A DNA stretch of 64,000 nucleotides from 2-02-FULL-48-14 sp964356195 (GCA_964356195.1 CAYHGP010000005.1:10911-74910), one strand, 5' to 3'; counted from the stretch's first letter, positions 1 through 7,987 are shown. The notes: generated by a model not told the origin, from the sequence alone. Numbers and translations are program-made.

Positions 1-193
1 CCTCTCACGAGGGGGCGCCCCTGTGGCCATTTTAAGGCGGCCAAGAAGGGGCGTTTCACTTTGTTCGTCTCTGTGGCACTGTCCCTACTCTGCGTTTTTT
101 AGGTCGCAGGGCGGTCGCCGTTAGCGACTTTCCTGCCTTGTGTTGCTCGGACTTTCCTCACTGCGCCGAAGCACAGTGCGATCACCTAGAAGC
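1..193 (-). ncRNA. rnpB: RNase P RNA, 5' part (runs off the window edge)
   Basis: Catalytic RNA of ribonuclease P, which trims the 5' leader of tRNA precursors. The minus strand carries the hallmark GAGGAAAGTCCG at 159-148, preceded by a short hairpin with a TTCG loop (159-178), and the conserved block ACAGTGCCACAGAGACGAA at 82-64. About 193 nt of the usual 350-400 nt are present; the 3' half lies beyond base 1. The 5' end near 193 is inferred from the promoter at 200-228. Sure of the family; exact ends unproven. Confidence 0.93.
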
Positions 194-199
194 TCGAGG

Positions 200-228
200 A
201 TTGTACAATACTTCTTTAAAACTGGCAA
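200..228 (-). promoter_or_regulatory. sigma70-type promoter of rnpB
   Basis: Minus strand shows TTGCCA (228-223), a 17-bp spacer and TACAAT (205-200). Transcription should start near 193, at the 5' edge of the RNase P RNA. Confidence 0.75.
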
Positions 229-248
229 TGGGCTGTGCTTTCTTGGGT

Positions 249-416
249 CTATCGTAGGCTGCTGCCGCTGTCCAAGATTGCCGCGAGGACCTTTTCGAAA
301 GTGACTTGGGTTTCCGCTCCAAGCTGTTTTTGAACCAATGTGTAGGCGTCCGCCATGGTCACGCTGGGAGGTAAAATTGCTTCCTGAGTATTAAAGTCTT
401 CTTGTCGAGCTACCAT
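249..416 (-). CDS. small ORF, unknown 55-aa protein
   Basis: Uninterrupted ATG-to-TAG frame of 55 residues (starts MVARQEDFNTQ, ends LDSGSSLR). It fits exactly between the rnpB promoter and the next gene on the same strand. No recognisable domain, signal peptide or membrane segment; it reads as a soluble, mildly acidic, mostly helical peptide. No Shine-Dalgarno sequence or good promoter is visible before the ATG. The tight packing supports a real gene, but with no homologue recognised this remains tentative. Confidence 0.4.
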   Translation of the reverse strand: MVARQEDFNTQEAILPPSVTMADAYTLVQKQLGAETQVTFEKVLAAILDSGSSLR

Positions 417-473
417 AGTACAAGGGTTTAAAAATTAAAGTTTCATAGAGTTAATGACGGAGTTTGATCTTTA

Positions 474-770
474 TTACATCAAAAGTGCTCCAAGGCGGGC
501 GTAGACTGCTGCGATGACTTGCGGTCTTGCTTCACCAGGTACATCTGACAGGTGACCTGCTCCTGTATAAATTTCTCTGGGAACTTCCTTGCCGGGAACG
601 ACTTTGTCTCTTTCCTGCAGAGTTCTCCCTAAGGGTGTATTTGCAAAAACCATAAGGTGGCCTTCGGCGTCCTTACAGGTCAGCCAAGGTTTTTCATCCA
701 GGTCACCTGGTATCTTTTCCCCATCATCGGTCAGGTCTACGAACAAATCTTTGCTTGCTTCTGCTCCCAT
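474..770 (-). CDS. unknown 98-aa acidic protein
   Basis: Complete ORF beginning MGAEASKDLF. Soluble, no membrane segment; the middle part (around residues 28-60) contains WLTCKDAEGHLMVFANTPLG, which could be a small beta-rich domain. The function is not recognised. It lies 57 bp upstream of the 55-aa ORF, same strand, and directly downstream of a terminator-like hairpin (785-814), so its transcription probably depends on readthrough or an unseen promoter. The start is the first ATG; no SD is visible. Confidence 0.55.
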   Translation of the reverse strand: MGAEASKDLFVDLTDDGEKIPGDLDEKPWLTCKDAEGHLMVFANTPLGRTLQERDKVVPGKEVPREIYTGAGHLSDVPGEARPQVIAAVYARLGALLM

Positions 771-784
771 GGTTTAAGGGGTTA

Positions 785-814
785 AAAATAAAAAATCCCC
801 GCTTTTCGGCGAGG
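785..814 (-). terminator. rho-independent terminator
   Basis: Minus-strand stem CCTCGC/GCGGGG (814-809 with 802-797, one G-U pair) with a short loop, then a U-rich run at 796-785. It would end the candidate small transcript starting near 936. Confidence 0.6.
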
Positions 815-936
815 AGGTGTTTGTTGATGAGTTTCAACGTTTAGGCCTCTCGCACGACTGAAGCAGCAAAGATAATCTTTGCTGTGCAGATGGAGCGGAG
901 TGTCCAGACGTTTAAATGCATAGTTTTGTAAAAACT
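785..936 (-). ncRNA. candidate small RNA or leader transcript, about 150 nt
   Basis: A possible promoter (TTGACT at 971-966, 17 bp, weak TAAGCT at 948-943) and the terminator at 785-814 bracket about 150 nt. The transcript contains a perfect 9-bp hairpin (arms GCAAAGAT and ATCTTTGC near 870-890) and a small GTTGA/TCAAC hairpin. It also contains a 26-codon reading frame (921-841, starts MHLNVWTLRS) ending before the terminator, so it could be a leader peptide with attenuator for the gene at 474-770, or a regulatory RNA. No known RNA family is recognised. Confidence 0.3.
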
Positions 937-978
937 AGCCTTAGCTTAAAAGCCAGGTTTGTTTTAGTCAAGTTTTAT

Positions 979-1107
979 GTGAATCCTGAAATTCCCTTAC
1001 GAACTCTGGTTCTTACTCTCCTGTTTTGAACCGTAAAGGGAGCCTAGGTGAAAAACAGGAGAGTAAGAACGCTAGTAATCTCTCTGGTTTGGAATTTCAG
1101 GACTCAC
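979..1107. repeat. 129-bp inverted-repeat element, copy 1 (MITE/REP-like)
   Basis: Ends are near-perfect inverted repeats: GTGAATCCTGAAATTCC at 979-995 and its complement at 1091-1107 (one mismatch). An internal perfect 19-bp inverted repeat lies at 1009-1027 and 1052-1070. The right end (1080-1107) matches 60089-60116 at 26 of 28 bases, and the left arm resembles 59817-59870. It encodes no protein. It lies 2 bp downstream of the TPR gene stop codon. Confidence 0.75.
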
Positions 1108-1109
1108 AT

Positions 1110-1700
1110 TTACTTCTCTTCACGGAGTTTCTTGAACTCGCGTTGAAAGAAGCGGGCGGTTTCTAGGCAGTCCTTGGCCTTCTCGTTGTTGGGTTCCAAG
1201 CGAAGGGCGGTTTCCAGGAGGAAAATGGTTTGTTCAAATTGACGATCGTTGAGGTAACACACGGCAAGGTCACACATAATAAGTGTGTCGCTGGGGGCCA
1301 TGGCTTTGGCACGTTCCAGGATCACGAGGCCGCGTCGTCGGTCTCCGTTGTGAAAGATGGACCAACCCAAGCATCGTAAAATTTCAGGATGATGGGGCTG
1401 AACTCGGTTCGCGAGTTCCAGCGTTTCCACAGACTTGTCGAAACTTCCCAAAGAAGAATAGAGAAAACCCAATAAATAAAGGGCATTGGGGCTGTTTGGT
1501 TTTAGTTTCAAGGCGTGTTTGAGGGCTTTCATCGCTTTGTCGTACTCTCGAAGACTTAGATAATTATCACCGATTTCTTCGTAGGCATCGACGTAATCCA
1601 AGTCCATGATCAGCATTTTGTTGGCGAGCCCAATGGCTTCGTCATGACGACCTGCGAGCTTGAGACTATCGGCCTGCTTCAGTAAATCATCTATAGTCAT
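1110..1700 (-). CDS. tetratricopeptide repeat protein
   Basis: 196 residues made almost entirely of about five 34-residue TPR units (roughly residues 5-38, 39-72, 73-106, 107-140, 141-174), with the usual W/L-G-Y/A-P spacing and the Pro at helix B ends (for example LKPNSPNALYLLGFLYSSLG). TPRs form a helical scaffold for protein-protein contacts. There is no signal peptide or membrane segment, so it is probably cytoplasmic; the partner is unknown. A good promoter lies 50 bp upstream. The C-terminus is basic (EFKKLREEK) and ends against the inverted-repeat element. Confidence 0.88.
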   Translation of the reverse strand: MTIDDLLKQADSLKLAGRHDEAIGLANKMLIMDLDYVDAYEEIGDNYLSLREYDKAMKALKHALKLKPNSPNALYLLGFLYSSLGSFDKSVETLELANRVQPHHPEILRCLGWSIFHNGDRRRGLVILERAKAMAPSDTLIMCDLAVCYLNDRQFEQTIFLLETALRLEPNNEKAKDCLETARFFQREFKKLREEK

Positions 1701-1750
1701 TTTGTTTTTGTTTATTTTTCAGCTTGCGGTCTTTTTCAAGCGATCTAGTT

Positions 1751-1779
1751 ATTATACCAAAAAATAGCCTTCCGGACAA
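1751..1779 (-). promoter_or_regulatory. promoter of the TPR gene
   Basis: TTGTCC (1779-1774), 17-bp spacer, TATAAT (1756-1751) on the minus strand. Start near 1744 gives a leader of about 44 nt. Confidence 0.7.
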
Positions 1780-1817
1780 GGAGGGAGGGCTTGGCAAATA
1801 GATGGAATTGTGTTGAT

Positions 1818-2684
1818 CTAGGGTCTCTCGAGAAATGCCTTCAGTTTAAGGCTCAGTTCCTGGTCTTTTTTGGCGAAAGCGAGATTGGCTTCCAGGAGGC
1901 CCCAAGCTGTGCCGGTATCGTAACGTTGACCTTCCACTTCCAGGGCAAAAATCTGCTTTCCTTCCGAGAGGAGGGTGCGGAAACCGTCAATGAGGCGGAT
2001 TTCACCGTCAGGTTTGCTGGAAAGACTTCGATCGAGAGCCTCCAGTACGTCCGGGGTGCAAATATACTTTCCTATAATACCGTAATCGGAGGGGGCTTCT
2101 TTTGGGGTTGGTTTTTCTATTAAAGAAGCGACTTGAAGTCGGCTTCCTTCTTGGGCCGCAATACCGATGACGCCGTAGTTGGAGATGTTTTCTTTGGGTA
2201 CACGCTGGGTGCAGAGTACCGAGGTGCCGGTTTTTTCGTAGACTTCCAGGAGTTGAGCGAGTGCGGGTTTGTGGCCGTCTATGATGTCGTCGCCGAAGAG
2301 TACGGCAAAAGGTTCACCTTCCAGGAGTTCTTTGGCGCAGAGCAGGGCGTGGCCGTCGCCGAGGGCGTCAATTTGAGGCACGTAGACGAATTTCGCCACT
2401 CTCTCGATCTTTTGAAGCTCACTGAGCAAGTCTTGTTTGCCGCGGGCCACCAGATCGCGCTCGAGTTCGTAGTTGGGGTCGAAGTGTTCTTCAATGGTGC
2501 GTTTCCCGCTGCCGGTGACAATGATGATTTCTCTAATGCCTGAGGCAATGGCTTCTTCCACCAGGTACTGAATCACGGGCTTGTTTAGAATGGGAAGCAT
2601 GGCCTTGGGGACCACCTTGGTCATCGGGAAAAAACGAGTTCCGAGTCCCGCGGCTAAAATCACAACTTTTTGAACGGGTTTCAT
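1818..2684 (-). CDS. galU: UTP-glucose-1-phosphate uridylyltransferase
   Basis: 288 aa, normal length for GalU. It makes UDP-glucose from UTP and glucose-1-phosphate for glycans and envelope polymers. The N-terminus carries the nucleotidyltransferase signature GLGTRFFPMTKVVPKAMLPI (residues about 14-33) and the GalU-typical KPVIQYLVEEA; a later LFGDDI (Asp metal ligands) and SLIEKPTP are also family features. The gene starts 9 bp after hsp20, in an ftsH-hsp20-galU run. The protein is cytoplasmic. The related glucose-1-phosphate thymidylyltransferase is less likely given the KPVIQYLVEEA form. Confidence 0.93.
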   Translation of the reverse strand: MKPVQKVVILAAGLGTRFFPMTKVVPKAMLPILNKPVIQYLVEEAIASGIREIIIVTGSGKRTIEEHFDPNYELERDLVARGKQDLLSELQKIERVAKFVYVPQIDALGDGHALLCAKELLEGEPFAVLFGDDIIDGHKPALAQLLEVYEKTGTSVLCTQRVPKENISNYGVIGIAAQEGSRLQVASLIEKPTPKEAPSDYGIIGKYICTPDVLEALDRSLSSKPDGEIRLIDGFRTLLSEGKQIFALEVEGQRYDTGTAWGLLEANLAFAKKDQELSLKLKAFLERP

Positions 2685-2693
2685 GGGACCGGG

Positions 2694-3161
2694 TTAGTCG
2701 CTGTCAGGTTCAATGTGAATAATGCGAGATTTGAAGTCTTCGGTTTTTGGAATGGTGATGATGAGCATATGCTCATGAACTCGTGCGTTGATGTTTTTGC
2801 GGTCGATATAATCGGGAAGCACTATGGAACGGGAAAAGGTTCCCCAAAAGAGTTCGCGAACCAGAGCTTCGTTGAGCTGAACGCCTTCGATGCGTTTGCG
2901 TTCGCCGCGGATGGTAAGGACGTCATCTTGAATAGCTACTTTAATGTCTGAACTTTCCACACCGGCAATGGGGCAAACCACAATCATGAGGTCCTCGCGT
3001 TGAACAATATCCACGGAGAGTTGGCCTTCTTGTTCCGGTTCACCCGGTTTTTGAGCTTGGGAAAGAGGACGACGAAGCTTGCTGATAGGGCCTTTCGAGG
3101 AAGTTCCGGCTTGCTGGGCCGGTTTGGCGTGTTTGAGTTGTCCGATGCCAACTTGGTTCAT
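2694..3161 (-). CDS. small heat-shock protein (Hsp20/alpha-crystallin)
   Basis: 155 aa. A flexible, Pro/Gln-rich N-terminal arm (about 1-50) precedes an alpha-crystallin domain (about 50-145) with VDIVQREDLMIVVCPIAGV and DDVLTIRGERK, typical of the conserved beta strands. It is an ATP-independent holdase that keeps unfolding proteins soluble. Its place between ftsH (14 bp upstream) and galU suggests a stress/protein-quality operon with the FtsH protease. The usual C-terminal I-X-I tail may be represented by IIHIEPD. Confidence 0.9.
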   Translation of the reverse strand: MNQVGIGQLKHAKPAQQAGTSSKGPISKLRRPLSQAQKPGEPEQEGQLSVDIVQREDLMIVVCPIAGVESSDIKVAIQDDVLTIRGERKRIEGVQLNEALVRELFWGTFSRSIVLPDYIDRKNINARVHEHMLIITIPKTEDFKSRIIHIEPDSD

Positions 3162-3175
3162 GATGTGAGTATAGC

Positions 3176-5020
3176 TTAAGCAGTCTTCGTCTTCAATTTC
3201 TTTCCTGCGAGCAGGTCGATGAACTCTTCACGGGAAAGAGTTTCGCGGTCTATGAGAGTTTTGGCGACGTGTTCGAGGGACTTCTTGTTTTCTCCGAGGA
3301 TTTTCTTGGCGAGAGCGTAGGCTTTGTCGACGAAGTTTTCGATTTCTTTGTCGATGAGGGCTGATTTTTCTTCAGAGTAATTCTTCACGTGGCCGAAGTC
3401 GCGGCCCAGGAAGACCTCGTGGTTTTTTTCACCGAAGACGGTGGGACCAATGACCTTGCTCATTCCATATTCCGTGACCATGCGGCGGGCCATGCCTGTG
3501 GCGCGCTCCAGGTCGTTGGAAGGGCCGGTGGACACTTGACCGTAGATCATTTCTTCGGCCACATAGCCCCCGAGCAGGGAAGCCATTTCATGCTCAAACT
3601 TTTGGCGGGTGCGGAGATGCTCGTCGTCGTCGGGAACGAACCAAGTGGAACCCAAAGACATTCCACGCGAGATGATGGTGATTTTTCGGAGAGGGTCGCA
3701 GTCCTTTAATAGGTGGCCAACAATGGCGTGACCGGTTTCGTGGTAGGCGGTGACCTCTTTTTCTTGAGGAGAAAGCACGTGAGATTTTCGCTCAGGGCCG
3801 AGTTGTACTTTTTCTACGGACATTTCAATGTCCAGTTGGGTGAGTTCTTTTTCATTCTTTTTAGCGGCAAGAATGGCGGCTTCATTCATGAGGTTTTCAA
3901 GGTCGGCGCCGGAAAAACCCGGAGTTTGTTTGGCAATCTGGCCGAGGTTCACGGCTTTGGCGAGAGGCTTGTTTTTGCCGTGTACTTTGAGGATGGCTTC
4001 GCGGTCTTCCATGTTCGGGCTGTCCACCACCACGCGGCGGTCGAAACGGCCTGGGCGAAGAAGGGCGGGGTCGAGTACGTCAGGACGGTTAGTGGCGGCC
4101 ATTACAATCACGTTGGTGTTGGTCTCGAAACCATCCATTTCCGTGAGAATTTGGTTCAGCGTTTGTTCGCGTTCATCGTGTCCTCCTCCCATTCCGGTTC
4201 CGCGTTGGCGGCCGACGGCGTCAATTTCATCGATGAAGATAATACAAGGAGCGTTGCGTTTTGCTTTCTTGAAAAGGTCACGCACGCGGCTGGCTCCAAC
4301 TCCCACGAACATTTCCACGAATTCGGAACCGCTGATGTTGAAGAAAGGCACATTGGCTTCGCCGGCAACTGCTCTGGCGAGCAATGTTTTTCCTGTTCCA
4401 GGACCTCCCACCAGCATCACTCCCTTTGGAATTTTAGCGCCCATGGAGGTGTATTTGCTGGGGTTTTTCAAGAAGTCCACAATCTCCTCAAGTTCTTCTT
4501 TGGCTTCGCGCACTCCGGCCACATCGGCGAAGGTGGTGCGTTCTTTTTCTTTATCGTGAAGACGCGCGGTGGATTTTCCAAAGGACATTGCCTGGTTGTT
4601 GCTGCTTTGAGCGCCCCGCATCATAAAATAGAGGAACCCTATAATAAGAAGGAAGGGAATGATGGCGAGTGCGACGTTGAGCCAAACTCCATCGGTGGAG
4701 GTGTCTACCACGTTGATTTCGACGTGATCGAGGACGGATTTCTCCACATCTCCCAAAACGTCATTCACGCTTTCCCCATATTCTTTAATGGAGAATTTTT
4801 CGGTTTTGTCGCGAAGGATGTAGTCGATGCGGGTGTCTTGGACTTGGATGCTTTCCACCTCGCCGGAGGAGACATCTGAAACGAAGACGCTGAGGGGAGC
4901 TTCGGTTGGAGCTACCTCGCTGAGCGGATTCCAGAATGAATAGACAATAGAGAGTACGAGTGCGAGGAGGAGCACCGTCACTAAAGGGCTCGGACCTTTT
5001 CTCAGGGAAATGGGGGGCAT
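3176..5020 (-). CDS. ftsH: ATP-dependent zinc metalloprotease FtsH
   Basis: Membrane-anchored AAA+ protease that extracts and degrades misfolded or regulatory membrane proteins. From the chosen ATG at 5020 it has 614 aa: TM1 about 12-31, a small external domain, TM2 about 113-134, Walker A GGPGTGKT at 205-212, Walker B IIFIDEIDAV at 260-269, SRH region NRPDVLDPALLRPGRFDRR near 311-329, zinc motif HETGH at 427-431. The frame stays open upstream to 5119, but that extension is basic, non-conserved and sits before the cytosolic tip; MPPISLRKG fits FtsH N-termini better. A 22-bp palindrome lies 73 bp upstream. Confidence 0.96.
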   Translation of the reverse strand: MPPISLRKGPSPLVTVLLLALVLSIVYSFWNPLSEVAPTEAPLSVFVSDVSSGEVESIQVQDTRIDYILRDKTEKFSIKEYGESVNDVLGDVEKSVLDHVEINVVDTSTDGVWLNVALAIIPFLLIIGFLYFMMRGAQSSNNQAMSFGKSTARLHDKEKERTTFADVAGVREAKEELEEIVDFLKNPSKYTSMGAKIPKGVMLVGGPGTGKTLLARAVAGEANVPFFNISGSEFVEMFVGVGASRVRDLFKKAKRNAPCIIFIDEIDAVGRQRGTGMGGGHDEREQTLNQILTEMDGFETNTNVIVMAATNRPDVLDPALLRPGRFDRRVVVDSPNMEDREAILKVHGKNKPLAKAVNLGQIAKQTPGFSGADLENLMNEAAILAAKKNEKELTQLDIEMSVEKVQLGPERKSHVLSPQEKEVTAYHETGHAIVGHLLKDCDPLRKITIISRGMSLGSTWFVPDDDEHLRTRQKFEHEMASLLGGYVAEEMIYGQVSTGPSNDLERATGMARRMVTEYGMSKVIGPTVFGEKNHEVFLGRDFGHVKNYSEEKSALIDKEIENFVDKAYALAKKILGENKKSLEHVAKTLIDRETLSREEFIDLLAGKKLKTKTA

Positions 5021-5092
5021 AGCGAAGATTAAAGAGCGGGGAAATTCTAGCGGTGAATGAGGGTGAAGTCTAGGATTTTGGCGAGTACTCCA

Positions 5093-5216
5093 AATCTTTG
5101 CCCGGGCAAAGATTGCCACTACAAATTTTTGATGTAGTCAAGGGTGAGGTGGACTAAATGCAAAATGGCTTATTTGAGCCAAAAAATGTAGCAAAATCTG
5201 TGCGCGCGCACAGATT
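5093..5216. repeat. pair of 22-bp perfect palindromes between ftsH and the HNH-like gene
   Basis: AATCTTTGCCC/GGGCAAAGATT at 5093-5114 and AATCTGTGCGC/GCGCACAGATT at 5195-5216. The two are identical except for four positions that change in complementary pairs, so each remains perfectly self-complementary. Between them are smaller hairpins (ACTACA/TGTAGT at 5117-5137; GGCT/AGCC near 5167-5180). The second palindrome touches the stop codon of the gene at 5217. No T-tract follows, so they are not simple terminators. Confidence 0.8.
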
Positions 5217-6101
5217 CTAACACTCGAGTGTGGTTTTCTTCCTGAGGTGATCCGTTACTAAACTGGCGACTACTCCTGGCCAGCTTTGGTGATGCCTTGA
5301 GCCCATACCTAGGCTGAACAGTGCATTGGCTATTTGTTCTAACTCGCTATCTGAAACTGACTCCGTTTGGGATTTTTTTATAGCCTTTTGATCGATAGAT
5401 GGTGAAATAAGAATTAGCTTTTTCTCTATGCTGGGCACGAAATTTATTTCTGATTCTGGCAGTGGAGTGCTAGTCGCAAAAATTAATAATCGGCCAATCA
5501 CGAATGTTGAAGATTGCATATTACGTGGTGTGTCCATTTCTTCTCCTATAAGTAGTGGTGATGAACGTCTGAGACAGGTGGCACAATGGTGCCTGTATCC
5601 CATCCCGAGCCATTGATTCTCTTGGCATCTGCCTATTCGTATTTTCCATTTTTCTGAGGGGACTTGTCCTTTCATCAAAGTCACGCGATCTTCTGGAGGA
5701 ATGGCTATACTTTGCAGATCGGTGAATTCAACCATGATGCTGGTCATGACAATCCATCGGGATAGAGTTTTTTGTGCATTATCGTCCAATTCAACATTTT
5801 GACCCAGCATCAGTGAAGTTAGAAGTGGTTTAGCCTCTCCTTCCAACTTGCTCATCCAGCCATTATTACATCTTGTGCAGACATTCCTTATCTTTCGAGT
5901 TCCGATATGACCGTTGTGAACTTCTAATTCTGGCTTCACAACTAGCATATCGTCGACATATTGAAATCTAGGTTTAAAGTTTTGATGTTTAGTCGATTCT
6001 GTGGCATTCCTTGGTATAATTCCCTTAATCCAGTCAGGTATAACATGTTGTTTCGATAAATTTCCACCACCACAAAATATGCACTTTCCAGGGGTTTTCA
6101 T
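5217..6101 (-). CDS. HNH-like zinc-binding protein, unknown role
   Basis: 294 aa. The N-terminus has CIFCGGGNLSKQHVIPDW (residues about 8-25) and, near 75-85, VCTRCNNGWMSKLE: two Cys pairs plus a His, the layout of a treble-clef/HNH-type domain seen in many uncharacterised bacterial proteins. The rest (about 100-294) is not recognised; a further CATC pair occurs near residue 175. Base composition is clearly more A+T-rich than the flanking ftsH and tilS, and it sits between hairpin repeats, which suggests recent acquisition. Nuclease activity is inference only. It begins 4 bp after tilS on the same strand. Confidence 0.75.
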   Translation of the reverse strand: MKTPGKCIFCGGGNLSKQHVIPDWIKGIIPRNATESTKHQNFKPRFQYVDDMLVVKPELEVHNGHIGTRKIRNVCTRCNNGWMSKLEGEAKPLLTSLMLGQNVELDDNAQKTLSRWIVMTSIMVEFTDLQSIAIPPEDRVTLMKGQVPSEKWKIRIGRCQENQWLGMGYRHHCATCLRRSSPLLIGEEMDTPRNMQSSTFVIGRLLIFATSTPLPESEINFVPSIEKKLILISPSIDQKAIKKSQTESVSDSELEQIANALFSLGMGSRHHQSWPGVVASLVTDHLRKKTTLEC

Positions 6102-6105
6102 AAAT

Positions 6106-7053
6106 TCATTGTAATTTCGCCCTTTCCTTTGTCATCACCAGGAATTTGCCTTTTTTGGAGGAGGAAAGACTCGGCTTCGTCGGGTTCCACTCGGTTTTTT
6201 TGCGTGGTTCGAAGGTGCGGATGGCGTCGTCCCAGCGTTCTAAGGTGGCGTTGTCGGGGACGCGTTCACCCGTGGTGTCTTTGTACCAGAGTTCAAGAAC
6301 GGTGGCGCGGTGAGGGTAGGGAAGTTGGAGGTAGGCTTTGCGATGGAGGCCGTCTTTTTCGCTCAGGTATTCTTCCATGAAGCTGCGGGCGGAGGTCTCC
6401 AAAATTTCCTGCAAGTCGGACCAGTAGTTTTTTTGTTTCTGCCAGCGCTCGGCGAGACCGGGGTACACGTGATTCAGAACAGGAATAATTTTGTGACGTA
6501 GAAAGTTTCGGGCGAAACGGTCATCTTCATTGGTGGGGTCGTTGCGGAAGGGAATTTGCTGGTCGTCCACATAAGCGTTCACTTCCATTCGTGAAGTGAA
6601 GAGCATCGGGCGGAACAAGTCGCCTCTGCTTTGGTGCATACCGCTGAGACCTTTTACTCGAGTGCCGCGTAAAAAATGCAGCATCATGGATTCAAAATCG
6701 TCGTCTTGGTGGTGCGCTGTCAAAATAAAATCAGCCTTGTGCTTTTTGAGAAGTTTTTCAAAGAACTCGTAGCGTTTTTCGCGGCCCCATTCCTCAGTGT
6801 TGCCTTCCGTTGGAGGGCGAGGTTTGAAAATTTGGCAGGGAACTTCCCAGCGTTGCATCATTCCTTCGGTGAAAGCCGCATCTTCGTCGGAGTCTGCGCG
6901 AAGGCCGTGGTTTACGTGGGCGGCAATGAGCTGTAAATCGGAGCGTTGATGCAAAAGCGCGTGTACCAAAGCCATGGAATCCCGACCTCCCGAAACTCCT
7001 ACGATTACTGTTGCGCCTTTAGGGATGGACTTGAGGTCGAGTTTAAGTTTCAT
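6106..7053 (-). CDS. tilS: tRNA(Ile)-lysidine synthase
   Basis: 315 aa. It attaches lysine to C34 of the CAU-anticodon tRNA-Ile using ATP, so that AUA is read as Ile. The PP-loop signature VSGGRDSMALVHAL lies at about residues 19-32; AHVNHGLRADSDEDAAF and the later LTAHHQDDDFESMMLHFLRGTRVKGLSGM are typical TilS blocks. The C-terminal region is shorter than in E. coli, as in many small TilS proteins. The ATG at 7053 is one base from a scaffold gap, so a longer N-terminus cannot be excluded, though MKLKLDLKSIPKGATVIVG looks complete. Confidence 0.93.
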   Translation of the reverse strand: MKLKLDLKSIPKGATVIVGVSGGRDSMALVHALLHQRSDLQLIAAHVNHGLRADSDEDAAFTEGMMQRWEVPCQIFKPRPPTEGNTEEWGREKRYEFFEKLLKKHKADFILTAHHQDDDFESMMLHFLRGTRVKGLSGMHQSRGDLFRPMLFTSRMEVNAYVDDQQIPFRNDPTNEDDRFARNFLRHKIIPVLNHVYPGLAERWQKQKNYWSDLQEILETSARSFMEEYLSEKDGLHRKAYLQLPYPHRATVLELWYKDTTGERVPDNATLERWDDAIRTFEPRKKTEWNPTKPSLSSSKKGKFLVMTKERAKLQ

Positions 7054-7054
7054 G

Positions 7055-7154
7055 NNNNNNNNNNNNNNNNNNNNNNNNNNNNNNNNNNNNNNNNNNNNNN
7101 NNNNNNNNNNNNNNNNNNNNNNNNNNNNNNNNNNNNNNNNNNNNNNNNNNNNNN
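7055..7154. other. scaffold gap (100 N)
   Basis: One hundred Ns between tilS and the RNHCP gene. Flanks are not duplicated. The real length is unknown. Confidence 0.99.
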
Positions 7155-7451
7155 TTTACTGATTTCTGCAGCGAGGACCATGTTATCATCGTCTGCCATT
7201 TTATTGCGAATAACTACGCCACATTTCGTACATTCATGCAAGAGAATCCATCCTTTTTTGCCGGTTTGTGTGACTCCTATGGGCTTCATAAGTCCGTGAC
7301 AATTCGAGGCTCGGTCGCCAGGGAATTCCTTGTCTAGATGCAGCGAATAGAGACACTGGGTGCAATGATTGCGACAGCTGCCTTTATGCGGTGCGACCTC
7401 TGTGCCACAGTTTCCGCATTGAAAACCTTCATTGATAACGGTAAAGTTCAT
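7155..7451 (-). CDS. RNHCP-domain zinc-ribbon protein, C-terminus lost in gap
   Basis: At least 99 residues seen. CGNCG near residues 13-17, then SCRNHCTQCLYSLHLDK and PGDRASNCHGLMKPI match the RNHCP domain (named for its R-N-H-C-P-like core), a small Cys-rich domain of unknown function. A second pair, CTKC, follows near residue 82. These Cys pairs should hold zinc. The 3' end runs into the N gap. It is divergent from the pilus operon with only 29 bp between the two start codons. Confidence 0.85.
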
Positions 7452-7480
7452 CTAGCCCAATCGTATCCTCCCACGCCACC

Positions 7481-7987
7481 ATGGACAAGCCCTATGAAGT
7501 TCCCCGCAGTCGTCTTCTGCCAACCCTCGTGGTTTTCGTTTTTGTCGTTGGGCTGCTCTACACGCTTTTCTTGGTGTTTGACCGTTTCAGTTTGAATGGG
7601 GACATTGAGACTCTTCAGGCTGAGGAATTGGACGTCGAAAATAAAATCGCCGAGCTTCAGGATCAACAAATTGAAGAACTTTTTGTGGCGCAGCAGTTGA
7701 AGGATAAAGTGGAGGCCAGTTCCATCCAATGGTCTAAAGTTATTCGCAGTTTGCAAGATTTAACGCCGGTGGCCGTGTTCCTCAGTTCTTATGGCACCTC
7801 GGAAGATGGGTCTATTCAAGTGAGCGGACTTGGTGATAGCTACGGCTCCGTAGCGGATATTATTTCAGCGATGCAAAAATCCTCCGATTTCACGGATGTT
7901 TTTGTTCCTTCGGTCACTTCAGGCACTACGAGCGACGGACAGCCCGTGGTCAGCTTCAGTCTTAAACTTCTTTACGCTCTTCAATGA
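7481..7987 (+). CDS. type IV pilus assembly protein, PilN-like
   Basis: 168 aa, first gene of the pilus run. Short cytoplasmic N-terminus (MDKPYEVPRSRLL), one TM helix (about 12-32), then a coiled-coil stretch (about 38-72) and a small alpha/beta domain. This is the PilN layout: an inner-membrane protein that links the cytoplasmic PilM ring to PilO. Sequence identity to classic PilN is low, so the call rests on architecture and on the following PilO-, PilC- and prepilin-like genes. It overlaps the next gene by 4 bp (ATGA). Confidence 0.75.
   Translation: MDKPYEVPRSRLLPTLVVFVFVVGLLYTLFLVFDRFSLNGDIETLQAEELDVENKIAELQDQQIEELFVAQQLKDKVEASSIQWSKVIRSLQDLTPVAVFLSSYGTSEDGSIQVSGLGDSYGSVADIISAMQKSSDFTDVFVPSVTSGTTSDGQPVVSFSLKLLYALQ

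Noticed and set aside
3389..4879. Long reading frames opposite ftsH (up to 388 codons)
   Set aside because: They are antisense to a full-length FtsH with all motifs intact. Similar long shadows occur opposite nrdJ and the VirD4-like gene; the codon composition of the sense strand explains them.
7055..7154. Overlap artefact at this gap, like that at 45086-45185
   Set aside because: The flanks differ here and at the gaps at 18581, 28454, 41045 and 42966, so these gaps may hide real sequence.
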